Of a stretch of DNA of 64,000 nt, positions 8,835-16,283 are shown in pieces. The first letter of the stretch is position 1. Each line of letters starts with the position of its first letter. Position numbers and translations under genes: made by a program. The notes beneath the pieces were generated by a model, which did no database searches, was not told the origin of the DNA, and was given only the letters and a program-made list of their open reading frames with translations. The DNA is from DASVFB01 sp963766345. Its GTDB lineage: Bacteria; Actinomycetota; Thermoleophilia; Gaiellales; Gaiellaceae. The stretch spans positions 62,001 to 126,000 of the forward strand of contig CAVXZL010000015.1 in NCBI GenBank assembly GCA_963766345.1. Reading direction: 5' to 3'.

Positions 8835-9799
8835 CGCACGTCGCCGATCTTGACCATGCGCCGCACGTAGAACACGCTCATCGCCGCGACGATGAGCAGC
8901 ATGACGATCGAGATCGCCGCGCCGCGGCCGAAGTCGGTCTTGAGGTAGCCCTCCTCGAAGAGGTAGACGCCCATCAGGTAGTTGCCGGGGTGCAGCTTCG
9001 CCTGGCCGATCAACAGGAACGGCTGCGTGAAGACAGCGAAGTCCCAGATGATCGACAGGCTCGTGAGGATGAGCAGGACGGGCTTGAGGATCGGGAACGT
9101 GACGTCGCGGAACACGCGCCACGGACGAGCGCCGTCGATCTCCGCCGCCTCGATCAGATCGTTCGGCACCTGCGCGAGCGCGGCGTAGACGCTGATCGCC
9201 ACGAACGGAATGCCGCCCCAGACGATCACCGCCGTCACGATGCTCAGCTCCGAGAACGTGCTCGCATACCAGTCGTGGCGGGAGAAGTCGCCCAGATGGA
9301 ACTGCGTGAGGACGTAGTTGAGGATGCCGTTTTCGAAGTTCGTCATCCAGTACCAGACCTGCACTGCGACGACGACCGGCATCGACCACACGAGCACGAG
9401 CGACGACGTGAGTACGATCCGGACGAAGCCCGAGACGCGTACCGCGAGCAACGCGAAGAGCGTGCCGAGCGCGATCGTCAGGCCGACGTTGACGACCGTG
9501 AAGATCGCGGTGCGCAGCAGCGTGTGCCAGAAGATCGGGTCGTGCAGGATCGAGCCGTAGTTGGAAAGGCCGGCGGCTTTCCCCTTGTGCTGGATCAGCT
9601 CGAACAGCCCGTACTGCTGGAAGGACAGCCGGACCAGGCGGTAGATCGGGTAGCCGAGGACCACGCCGACCGTCACGACGACCGGGAGGATCAGCCAGTA
9701 GGGAACGGATCCGACGAGCGCGCGGCGCCACGCCGAAGCGCGACGCCGCCGAGGCCACGCAGTCGTGGCCTCGGCGGCGATCGCTACCTCTTGCGGCAA
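8831..9799 (-). CDS. Carbohydrate ABC transporter permease (MalF type)
   Basis: The reading of 322 residues starts at a TTG (9799), four bases after the binding-protein stop. No better ATG or GTG precedes the first membrane segment, so the start is moderately sure. There are six predicted membrane helices: LVGSVPYWLILPVVVTVGVV, LLRTAIFTVVNVGLTIALGT, IVLTSSLVLVWSMPVVVAVQ, SIVTAVIVWGGIPFVAISVY, LLILTSLSIIWDFAVFTQPF and AAISIVMLLIVAAMSVFYV. The EAA motif is DLIEAAEIDGARPWRVFRDV. It forms a heterodimer with the MalG-type permease, whose ATG overlaps its stop codon. Role: membrane channel of the amino-sugar importer. Confidence 0.94.
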   Translation of the reverse strand: MPQEVAIAAEATTAWPRRRRASAWRRALVGSVPYWLILPVVVTVGVVLGYPIYRLVRLSFQQYGLFELIQHKGKAAGLSNYGSILHDPIFWHTLLRTAIFTVVNVGLTIALGTLFALLAVRVSGFVRIVLTSSLVLVWSMPVVVAVQVWYWMTNFENGILNYVLTQFHLGDFSRHDWYASTFSELSIVTAVIVWGGIPFVAISVYAALAQVPNDLIEAAEIDGARPWRVFRDVTFPILKPVLLILTSLSIIWDFAVFTQPFLLIGQAKLHPGNYLMGVYLFEEGYLKTDFGRGAAISIVMLLIVAAMSVFYVRRMVKIGDVR

Positions 9800-9803
9800 G
9801 GCG

Positions 9804-11054
9804 CTACGAGCCGTTCAGAACCGAGGCGATGTTGTCGCTCGCGGAGCTGGCGGCCTGCTTGATCGACAGCTTGCCCGTCAGGATCTGGGAGAGCATGTTG
9901 CGGAGGATGTTGCCGTTCTCGACGTCGACCCAGTGCTTCGCGGTCGGGACGAACCAGGTGCGCTGCACGGCGCGCTCGACCACGGTGTTGCCGAGCAGGT
10001 TCGTCGCGTTCGGGACGTTGCCCTTGGCCTGGAACACCTTCTCCGACGCCGTGTCGGTGAAGTCCTTGATCCAGTCCGCGGCGGCGTTCTTGTCGGAGCT
10101 CGTAACCGGGACGGCGAGGTTGGAGCCGCCGGCGAAGCCCGGCATTGGCGTTCCCTTCACGTGGCCCGGCATGACGAACTGTCCGGTGCTGGCCTTGTAG
10201 GTGTTGCCGACGCAACACGTGAACCAACTCGGGCCGAGCATCGACGCGGCGTCACCGCGCGCGTAGACGTCGTACGGGTTCGGCCGCGTCTCGATCGTCG
10301 TCTTGCTCGCCTTCGACGCTGCCTGGAAGAACGCCTTGTAGGCGGCGAGCCCCGCCATCGACGCCTTGCTGTTCAGCGTGCCGACCCACTGGCCGCGCTT
10401 CTGCGCCGCGATGCGGCCGCCGTAGTCGTACACGAAGCCCATCGCCACGTACCAATCGGTGCCTGCGATGTACACGGGCGAGAAGTTCTTGCCCTTGTTC
10501 TTCGCGGCGAGCTTCCGCGCGTCGGCGGTGTACTCCGCGAGGCTCGACGGCACCTTCGTGATCCCGGCCTTCTTGAACAGGTCGGTGCGGTAGGTCACGA
10601 CACGGGAGCCGGCGTAGTACGGGACGCCGTACAGCTTGCCGTTGTACGTGCCCGACTGGGCGAGCCCCTTGAGCCAGTTGCTCGAGTTCGCGAACGAGCT
10701 CTTCTTGGACGTCAGGTCTGCGAACGCGCCGGCCGCCATGTACTTCGTCATCTCGCTGTTTCCCATCTCGATGACGTCGGGTGCATTGTTCGCCGCGAGC
10801 GTCGCGTCGAACTTCTGCAGGTGGTCGCCCCAGTTCTGGTACTGAACCGTCACGTTCCAGCCGGGGTGGTCGTTCTTGAACTGCTGGTTCGCGGCCGCGA
10901 CCGCTTCCGGCCAACTGGACTGCGCGTCGACCTGCAGCCAGACGGTGAGGCTGTTCGCGGCCTGCTCGGTCGGCGCCGAACCTGCTGCGCCGGCCGTCAT
11001 TGCCGCAACGAGCGCGCCCACGACGAGCGCGACCCAGATGGTGCGTCTTTTCAT
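9804..11054 (-). CDS. Extracellular sugar-binding protein of ABC transporter (DasA/NgcE-like)
   Basis: The 416-residue protein starts at ATG 11054 behind GGGGGCGATC. Residues 1-25 are a signal peptide (RRTIWVALVVGALVAAMTAG) ending in an AxA-type site. There is no lipobox cysteine, unusual for a Gram-positive solute-binding protein. The rest is a family 1 (MalE-like) fold: LTVWLQVDAQSSWPEAV, NAPDVIEMGNSEMTKYMAAG, YGVPYYAGSRVVTYRTDLFKKAG and GGSNLAVPVTSSDKNAAADW. Two adjacent cysteines (WFTCCVGN) lie near residue 282. It is the first gene of the transporter operon. Two dre-like operators sit 75-140 bp upstream, inside the end of the gntR gene. Substrate GlcNAc or chitobiose is inferred from neighbours. 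Confidence 0.93.
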   Translation of the reverse strand: MKRRTIWVALVVGALVAAMTAGAAGSAPTEQAANSLTVWLQVDAQSSWPEAVAAANQQFKNDHPGWNVTVQYQNWGDHLQKFDATLAANNAPDVIEMGNSEMTKYMAAGAFADLTSKKSSFANSSNWLKGLAQSGTYNGKLYGVPYYAGSRVVTYRTDLFKKAGITKVPSSLAEYTADARKLAAKNKGKNFSPVYIAGTDWYVAMGFVYDYGGRIAAQKRGQWVGTLNSKASMAGLAAYKAFFQAASKASKTTIETRPNPYDVYARGDAASMLGPSWFTCCVGNTYKASTGQFVMPGHVKGTPMPGFAGGSNLAVPVTSSDKNAAADWIKDFTDTASEKVFQAKGNVPNATNLLGNTVVERAVQRTWFVPTAKHWVDVENGNILRNMLSQILTGKLSIKQAASSASDNIASVLNGS

Positions 11055-11129
11055 GATCGCCCCCAGAGTCTTGGACGGCGCGTTCCACCCCGGTTCGACG
11101 TGGCCAAGCGGGGCTTCCGGCCGACCCAC

Positions 11130-11145
11130 ATTGGACTAGACCAGT
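11130..11145. promoter_or_regulatory. dre-like operator 1 (GntR/DasR-type) upstream of the transporter operon
   Basis: The 16 bases ATTGGACTAGACCAGT match the DasR/NagR palindrome A(C/G)TGGTCTAGACCA(C/G)T at 14 of 16 positions. The site overlaps the stop codon of gntR (11136-11138) and lies about 76 bp upstream of the binding-protein start. The consensus is established for Streptomyces DasR. Its use here is inferred from the adjacent UTRA-domain regulator and the amino-sugar genes. Confidence 0.7.
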
Positions 11146-11936
11146 TGGCCACGGCCGGAGCCTGGCATATTCGCGTACCAGTTGTCAAGACCACTTTCCG
11201 TCGCCGGTTGAAGCATCGTCAACGCGCGACCTGCAGCGCCTGCGGCACCGAGCTCGCTCACGAGCCGGTAGCGGTCGCCGCGGTAGATCGAGCGCACGTA
11301 CTCGACGAGGTCCCCCTGCGAGGAGCGCGTCACGCGCTCGAAGAGGAACGCGGGCGAGTGGAGCGGCACGCCGAGCAGGTCGGACTCCTCCTCGTTCGTC
11401 ACCGTCGGCTCGACGGTCTGCGCGCCGCCGACGATCGTAATCCCGTAGCGATTCTCGAGCAGCTCGTAGAACGAACCGTTCTCGAGCTCGCTGCCGGCGA
11501 GCCCCGGCACGAGTGCCTGGCGCACGTGCAGGTCCTCGATCGCCATCGACTCGTGGTCGGCGAGACGCAGCCGCTTCGCGCAGACGATCGGCTCCGACGG
11601 CGACACGTGGAGCAGCCGTCCGAGCCTCGCACCCGCGGTGACGATCTCGAACTCGAGCGTGCGGCTCGCGGCGTGCCGGCCGTGCTGGCGCATGTCGTCG
11701 GTGAAGGACGTGAGCGTCAGCTCCTGCGCGATCTTCGGCTCGCTGACGAACGTCCCGGCGCCGCGCCGGCGGACGAGGTGCCCCTCGCGGACCAGCTCGT
11801 CGAGCGCTGCGCGAACGGTGAGGCGCGAGACTCCGAGGTCGGAGCTCAGCTGGCGCTCGGACGGGATCGCGTCGCCCACGGTCAGGCGCTCGATCAGGTC
11901 GAGCACCTGCTCGCGCGTCTGGCTCTGCTTCGTCAC
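11136..11936 (-). CDS. GntR family regulator with UTRA domain (DasR/NagR-like)
   Basis: A 266-residue regulator starts at GTG 11936, overlapping the ATPase stop as GTGA. Residues 1-65 form the GntR winged helix (QLSSDLGVSRLTVRAALDEL, then LVRRRGAGTFV). From residue 85 a UTRA effector domain follows (SEPIVCAKRLRLADHESMAI, SFYELLENRYGITIVGGAQT, FLFERVTRSSQGDLVEYVRS). UTRA regulators of this branch bind phosphorylated amino sugars such as GlcN-6-P or GlcNAc-6-P and then release DNA. Three dre-like sites occur in the locus, two of them at its own 3' end. I infer that it represses both the transporter operon and the divergent murQ-nagA operon. It is co-transcribed with the transporter ATPase. Confidence 0.93.
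   Translation of the reverse strand: MTKQSQTREQVLDLIERLTVGDAIPSERQLSSDLGVSRLTVRAALDELVREGHLVRRRGAGTFVSEPKIAQELTLTSFTDDMRQHGRHAASRTLEFEIVTAGARLGRLLHVSPSEPIVCAKRLRLADHESMAIEDLHVRQALVPGLAGSELENGSFYELLENRYGITIVGGAQTVEPTVTNEEESDLLGVPLHSPAFLFERVTRSSQGDLVEYVRSIYRGDRYRLVSELGAAGAAGRALTMLQPATESGLDNWYANMPGSGRGQLV
11180..11195. promoter_or_regulatory. dre-like operator 2, inside the 3' end of gntR
   Basis: AGTTGTCAAGACCACT matches the same dre consensus at 14 of 16 positions. Its centre is exactly 50 bp from the centre of operator 1, close to five helical turns. It lies within the coding sequence for the C-terminus of the regulator. Two sites on one face of the helix would suit cooperative binding or a loop. 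Binding itself is inferred. Confidence 0.6.
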
Positions 11937-13126
11937 CGCGCGGCCAGCTCCGGGAGCGGCGCGGCCGCTTCGCCCGGCTCCGCGGCGACGGCAAAGAGGT
12001 TCTCGCCCGTCACGGGGTCGAAGAAGTGGAAGCGGTCGGGATCGACGGAGATCTTCAACGGCGCGCCGGGCCCCGCACCCGTCCTCGCGTCGAGCCGCGC
12101 GGTGAAGAGCGACTGTGCGGCGGAGAGCAGCGAAGCCTCTGTTGGAGCCACATCCAGGCGTTCCGCGGTCACCGGCGGCGCGTGAACCGGGAACAGTGCG
12201 TGCACCTCGGAACCGAGCTCCTCGACGACGGACGGCTCGACGTCGAGCGTCGGCTTTCCGGGCTGCGCGAAGTCGGCATCCTCGAAGTACTCCGGCCTGA
12301 TACCGAGCACCACGTTGCCCGTGAGGTTCGGTCGCCGCTCGGGCAAGGGCACTCGGAATTGGCCGAACACGAGCGCGTTCCCGTCGACGGCGGCCTCGAC
12401 GAGGTTCATCGTCGGCGACCCGATGAACGCCGCGACGAAGAGGTTGCGCGGCTGGTGATAGAGGCTCTGCGGCGTATCGAGCTGCAGGATCTTGCCAGCG
12501 CGCATCACCGCGACGCGACGGCCGAGCGTCATGGCCTCGACCTGGTCGTGCGTCACGTATACCGTCGTCACACCGAGACGCTCGTGCAGCTGCGCGAGCG
12601 ACGCGCGCATGTCGACGCGCAGCTTCGCGTCGAGGTTCGACAGCGGCTCGTCCATGAGGAACGCGCGCGGCTCGCGCACGATCGCGCGGCCCATCGCGAC
12701 GCGCTGGCGCTGTCCGCCGGAGAGTGCCGCGGGGCGGCGATCGAGCAACTCGGCGAGCCCGAGCAGCCCGGCGACCTCGTCGACGCGGCGCCTGATCTCC
12801 GCCTTCTGCGTGCGGCGAACCTTCAGGCCGTAGCCGAGGTTCTCGCGGACGCTCATGTGCGGGTAGAGCGCGTACGACTGGAAGACCATCGCGATGTCGC
12901 GGTGCCTCGGCGCGAGGTCGGTGACGTCGCGGCCGCCGATCTCGATCGCGCCTTCGGTGACCTCCTCGAGGCCGGCGATCATGCGCAGCAGCGTCGACTT
13001 CCCGCATCCCGACGGCCCGACGAGCACGACGAACTCACCGTCGTCGATCTCGAGCGAGACGTCGTCGACCGCGACGACGTCGCCGCCGAACCGCTTCGTC
13101 ACATGGGCCAAGCCGATACCGGCCAC
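11933..13126 (-). CDS. Sugar ABC transporter ATPase (MsiK/UgpC/MalK type)
   Basis: This is a 397-residue ATPase read from GTG 13126. Walker A GPSGCGKST, Q-loop FQSYALYPHMSVREN, signature LSGGQRQRVAMGRAI, Walker B AFLMDEPLSNLDAKLR and the H-loop VYVTHDQVEAMTL are all intact. The C-terminal 150 residues are the MalK regulatory TOBE region (FIGSPTMNLVEA, GIRPEYFEDA, DPDRFHFFDPVTGENL). The upstream open frame continues to 13267, but a -10 box TATACC lies 8 nt before GTG 13126, indicating a leaderless start there. In Streptomyces the equivalent MsiK is encoded away from its transporters. Here it heads the regulator operon, next to the binding protein and permeases it should energise. Confidence 0.93.
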   Translation of the reverse strand: MAGIGLAHVTKRFGGDVVAVDDVSLEIDDGEFVVLVGPSGCGKSTLLRMIAGLEEVTEGAIEIGGRDVTDLAPRHRDIAMVFQSYALYPHMSVRENLGYGLKVRRTQKAEIRRRVDEVAGLLGLAELLDRRPAALSGGQRQRVAMGRAIVREPRAFLMDEPLSNLDAKLRVDMRASLAQLHERLGVTTVYVTHDQVEAMTLGRRVAVMRAGKILQLDTPQSLYHQPRNLFVAAFIGSPTMNLVEAAVDGNALVFGQFRVPLPERRPNLTGNVVLGIRPEYFEDADFAQPGKPTLDVEPSVVEELGSEVHALFPVHAPPVTAERLDVAPTEASLLSAAQSLFTARLDARTGAGPGAPLKISVDPDRFHFFDPVTGENLFAVAAEPGEAAAPLPELAAR

Positions 13127-13134
13127 GCGGCGAT

Positions 13135-13140
13135 GGTATA
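13135..13140 (-). promoter_or_regulatory. Predicted leaderless -10 box of the ATPase-gntR operon
   Basis: TATACC, read on the minus strand, ends 8 nt before the GTG at 13126. About 20-30 bp further upstream is a half-operator (GTGGTCTTGTC, 13168-13158) carrying one perfect dre arm, TGGTCT. No convincing -35 hexamer is seen. Autoregulation is inferred. Confidence 0.45.
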
Positions 13141-13186
13141 GCCCAAAGCCGACGAAGACAAGACCACGCTCGCGATCAAGCGCGGA

Positions 13187-13202
13187 AATGGTATTGACCA
13201 CC
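13187..13202. promoter_or_regulatory. dre-like operator 3 over the murQ -35 box
   Basis: AATGGTATTGACCACC keeps both outer arms (TGGT and ACCA) of the dre palindrome; the core 12 match at 10 positions. It physically overlaps the -35 hexamer of the murQ promoter, where a bound repressor would block polymerase. It lies between two divergent operons and so could act on both. Confidence 0.6.
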
Positions 13203-13222
13203 ACCCCGCGGCGTCGTAGACT
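13194..13222 (+). promoter_or_regulatory. Promoter of murQ-nagA-SIS operon (leaderless)
   Basis: TTGACC (13194-13199), a 17-bp spacer and TAGACT (13217-13222) form a near-consensus housekeeping promoter. The ATG of murQ is 7 nt after the -10, so the transcript should start at or next to the start codon. Confidence 0.7.
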
Positions 13223-13229
13223 CCGCGCG

Positions 13230-14120
13230 ATGGAGGCAACACCGGCCACCGAGGCGCGCAACGTCACCGGTGCCGAGCTCGACCTTCTCTCGACGCCCGA
13301 GCTCGTGATGCTGATGAACCGTGAGGATGCGCTCGTGCCCGCCGCGGTGGGCGCCGCCGGGCAGGCCGTCGCGGACGTCGTGGACGCCGTCGCCGAGCGG
13401 CTTCGCGCAGGCGGGCGACTCGTCTACGCGGGCGCAGGCACGTCCGGAAGCCTCGCGGCGCTCGACGCGTCGGAGTGCGAGGCGACGTTCGGCGTCGACT
13501 GCAACCAGGTCGTGGCCGTCGTCGCCGGAAGCGGAGCGAAGACCTCGAGCGAGCGCGAGGCCGCCGAGGACGACGAGGCGGCGGGCCGGCGCGCGCTCGA
13601 GCAGCTGAGCATCCGCGCGGAAGACGCCGTCGTCGCGATCAGCGCGAGCGGCAGCAGTCCCTTCACGCTCGGCGCCGCTCGGGCCGCGGCCACAGCGGGT
13701 GCGTTCACCGCGTGCGTCGTCTGCGTCCCCCACTCCCGGCTCGCCGCGATCTGCGAGCGGGAGATCATGGTGCTGGTCGGCCCGGAGATCCTTGCCGGCT
13801 CCACACGATTGAAGGCTGGGACGGCACAGAAGCTCGTCCTCAACACGATCTCGACCGTCGCGATGATCCGCCTCGGCAAGACCTACGCCGGGTTGATGGT
13901 GGGCGTCGTCGCGGCGAACGAGAAGCTGCGCGAGCGCGTGCGGCGAATCGTCAGCGAGGCAACCGGCGCGCCGAGCGAGGCGATCGACGCGGCGCTCGCC
14001 GCCACAGACGGAGATCCGAGAATCGCGATCGTCAGCTTGCTCGCGGGCGTGGACGCCGACTCTGCGCGCGCTCAACTCGAGGCCGCGGGCGGCAACGTGC
14101 GTGAGGCGCTCGGCCGGTGA
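13230..14120 (+). CDS. murQ: N-acetylmuramic acid 6-phosphate etherase
   Basis: MurQ cleaves the lactyl ether of MurNAc-6-P to give GlcNAc-6-P and D-lactate in cell-wall recycling. The 296-residue protein is of normal length. It begins with the conserved 'ELDLLSTPELVMLMNREDA'. It has an SIS domain with GRLVYAGAGTSGSLAALDASE (sugar-phosphate loop), VVAISASGSSPF and the acidic signature near TDGDPRIAIV. The catalytic-region motif STRLKAGTAQKLVLNTIST is intact. The C-terminus carries the usual small UBA-like helical bundle. The ATG at 13230 follows a consensus promoter by 7 nt. The product feeds NagA, whose GTG overlaps the murQ stop (GTGA). No sugar kinase for MurNAc is encoded in the window. 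Confidence 0.96.
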   Translation: MEATPATEARNVTGAELDLLSTPELVMLMNREDALVPAAVGAAGQAVADVVDAVAERLRAGGRLVYAGAGTSGSLAALDASECEATFGVDCNQVVAVVAGSGAKTSSEREAAEDDEAAGRRALEQLSIRAEDAVVAISASGSSPFTLGAARAAATAGAFTACVVCVPHSRLAAICEREIMVLVGPEILAGSTRLKAGTAQKLVLNTISTVAMIRLGKTYAGLMVGVVAANEKLRERVRRIVSEATGAPSEAIDAALAATDGDPRIAIVSLLAGVDADSARAQLEAAGGNVREALGR

Positions 14121-15211
14121 AGCTCGAGGTCGCCGCCACGCTCGTCGACGGCCGCCTCGTCCCCGGCCGCCTGGAGATCGTCGACGGCCTGATCACGGGC
14201 TACGGACTGAGCGGCGGCGGTCGCGGCATCGCCGCGCCGGGCTTCGTCGACCTGCAGGTGAACGGGTTCGGCGGCGTCGACTTCCTCGAAGCGGACGGCG
14301 ACGGCTATCGCCGCGCGGGCGAGGCGCTGCTCGAGACCGGCGTCACCGCGTTCATGCCGACGCTGATCACCGCGCCGGAGGAGACGCTCGTCGCCGCGCT
14401 GGCAGAGATCCCGGCGAACGGGGACGACACGGGCGCGCAGGTGCTCGGCGTCCACCTCGAGGGCCCGTTCCTTTCCGCCTGGCGCCTGGGCACGCACCCG
14501 CCGGTCGGCCGGCGCGACCCCGACGCCGACCTCCTCGAGCGGCTGCTCGCGGCCGGCCCGGTTCGCATCATGACGCTCGCTCCCGAACTCCCCGGTGCGC
14601 TCGAGCTGATCGACACTCTCGTCGCGCGAGGCGTGGCCGTCTCGTGCGGCCACACGGACGCGTCGGCGGAGCAGGCGGAGCTCGCATTCGACCGCGGCGC
14701 GCGCACGGTGACGCACCTCTTCAACGCGATGCGCCCGTTCATGCACCGGGACCCCGGCATCGTCGGCGCGGCGCTCGCACGAAAGGACGTGATCGTGCAG
14801 ATCATCGTCGACGGCATCCACCTGGCGCCCGAGACCACGTCGTTGATCTGGAGCGCCGCGGCCGGACGCGTCGCGCTCGTGACCGACGCGGTCGCCGCGG
14901 CCAACGGCGGCGACGAGTCGTACAGCCTCGGCAGCGTCGAGCTCAGCATCGGCGACGGCGCCGTGCGCGGGCCCGACGGCATCCTCGCGGGCAGCGTCCT
15001 GACGATGATCGACGCCGTTCGCAACCTCCACGCGCTCGGAGCACCTCTCGAGCTCGCGCTCGAAGCGGCGTCGACCGTGCCCGCCCAGGTCCTCGGCCGG
15101 GACGACGTCGGCACCATCGCTGTCGGCGGACGCGCGGACGTCGTCGTGCTCGACGACAACCTCGAAGTCGTGACGGTGCTCGTGGGAGGCGAGGCGCGTG
15201 TCGTCGCCTGA
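14117..15211 (+). CDS. nagA: N-acetylglucosamine-6-phosphate deacetylase
   Basis: NagA converts GlcNAc-6-P to GlcN-6-P and acetate. The 364-residue protein shows the amidohydrolase features PGFVDLQVNGFGG near residue 43, the metal-binding glutamate in GVHLEGPF near 117, histidines in SCGHTDAS and THLFNAM near 178-200, and the catalytic Asp in LVTDAVAA near 257. As in E. coli NagA, the N-terminal motif is Q-x-N rather than H-x-H. It starts at GTG 14117, overlapping murQ. Its last 14 nt overlap the start of the SIS-domain gene. The tight order murQ-nagA-SIS makes a direct route from MurNAc-6-P to the fructose-6-P pool. Confidence 0.95.
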   Translation: MKLEVAATLVDGRLVPGRLEIVDGLITGYGLSGGGRGIAAPGFVDLQVNGFGGVDFLEADGDGYRRAGEALLETGVTAFMPTLITAPEETLVAALAEIPANGDDTGAQVLGVHLEGPFLSAWRLGTHPPVGRRDPDADLLERLLAAGPVRIMTLAPELPGALELIDTLVARGVAVSCGHTDASAEQAELAFDRGARTVTHLFNAMRPFMHRDPGIVGAALARKDVIVQIIVDGIHLAPETTSLIWSAAAGRVALVTDAVAAANGGDESYSLGSVELSIGDGAVRGPDGILAGSVLTMIDAVRNLHALGAPLELALEAASTVPAQVLGRDDVGTIAVGGRADVVVLDDNLEVVTVLVGGEARVVA

Positions 15212-16271
15212 GCCGGCGCCGCTGCACGTGCCCGGGGAGCTCTTCCTCGGCGAGATCCACGAGCAGCCGCGCGCGTTGCTTCGCCTGCTCGAGCACGACG
15301 ACGACTATGCGCGCGTCGCCGCCGTCGCACGTGAGCGCGGACGTCTCGTGCGCTTCGTCGGGCACGGCTCGTCCGACAACGCCGCGACGTACGGCGTCTA
15401 CGCGTTCGGCCTGCTCGCGCGGTGGACCGCCATGCGCGACTCGATCGCCCTGAGCGTCTACTTCGGCGCCGAGCCGGAGATGTCGAGCTCGACGGTCGTG
15501 GCGCTCTCGCAGTCCGGACGCACGCCGGACGTCGTCGAATACGTCCGCAGGGCGCGAAGCGCGGGCGCCTTCACCGTCGCCCTGACGAACGACGTCGACT
15601 CCGTGCTCGCGCGCGAGGCCGAGGCCGTGCTCCCGCTCGCAGCCGGAGAGGAGCGCGCGGTTGCGGCAACGAAGACCTACACGAACCAGGTCGCCGCCCT
15701 CGCCTTGCTCGCGGGACACTGCGGCGGCTCCGGTGCACGGGTCGCGGCCGGAATCCGCTCCGTCGCCGGCCAGCTCGAGAGCGCGCTGCCCGGGCTCGAG
15801 GCACGGACGCGCGAGCTCGCGGCGCCGTTCGCGTTCGTCGGGCGCATGCTCGTGATCGGGCGCGGACCCGAGTTCGCGACCGCGCGCGAGATCGCGCTGA
15901 AGCTCCTCGAGACGTGCAAGACCGCCGCTTGGCCGCTCACGGCCACGGACCTCGCGCACGGCCCCGTTGCCGTGCTCGACCCGCTGTTCCCGGTGTGGGC
16001 GATCGCCTCGCGCGACGAGACGCTGCCCGCAGTGCAGGAGGCCGTCGCGCGTGTGCGCGAGTTCGGGGCGACGATCGTCGCGAGCGGCGACGCGGCAGCC
16101 GCAGTCGAGGGCGCGGACTACGTCCTGCCGGTGCCCGAGCCGAAGCTGTCGCTCCTCTCGCCGATCCTGTCGGTCGTGCCGGGCCAGCTCTTCGCAGCGG
16201 CGCTCGCTCGGGCCAAGGGGCACGACCCCGACCGCCCGCCCGGGCTGTCGAAGGTCACGCTCGCGCGCTAG
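15198..16271 (+). CDS. SIS-domain glucosamine-6-phosphate deaminase (NagB-II/GlmD type)
   Basis: The 357-residue protein has two SIS domains like the isomerase half of GlmS (RLVRFVGHGSSDNAATYGVY, VVALSQSGRTPDVVEYV, AVAATKTYTNQVAALALLAG, MLVIGRGPEFATAREIALKL). It lacks the N-terminal glutaminase domain and its catalytic cysteine. Such stand-alone forms act as deaminases, producing fructose-6-P and ammonia from GlcN-6-P. A role as a different aminosugar isomerase is possible. The C-terminus LSKVTLAR matches the GlmS-type 'L.KVT.T' ending. It is last in the murQ operon, starting at GTG 15198 inside the 3' end of nagA. Confidence 0.9.
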   Translation: MSSPEPAPLHVPGELFLGEIHEQPRALLRLLEHDDDYARVAAVARERGRLVRFVGHGSSDNAATYGVYAFGLLARWTAMRDSIALSVYFGAEPEMSSSTVVALSQSGRTPDVVEYVRRARSAGAFTVALTNDVDSVLAREAEAVLPLAAGEERAVAATKTYTNQVAALALLAGHCGGSGARVAAGIRSVAGQLESALPGLEARTRELAAPFAFVGRMLVIGRGPEFATAREIALKLLETCKTAAWPLTATDLAHGPVAVLDPLFPVWAIASRDETLPAVQEAVARVREFGATIVASGDAAAAVEGADYVLPVPEPKLSLLSPILSVVPGQLFAAALARAKGHDPDRPPGLSKVTLAR

Positions 16272-16283
16272 CGGCGGAGAGAT

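Noticed and set aside
11180..11195. TTGACA on the minus strand as a -35 box for the transporter operon
   Set aside because: No -10 hexamer lies 16-18 bp downstream. The bases are better explained as part of the dre-like site.
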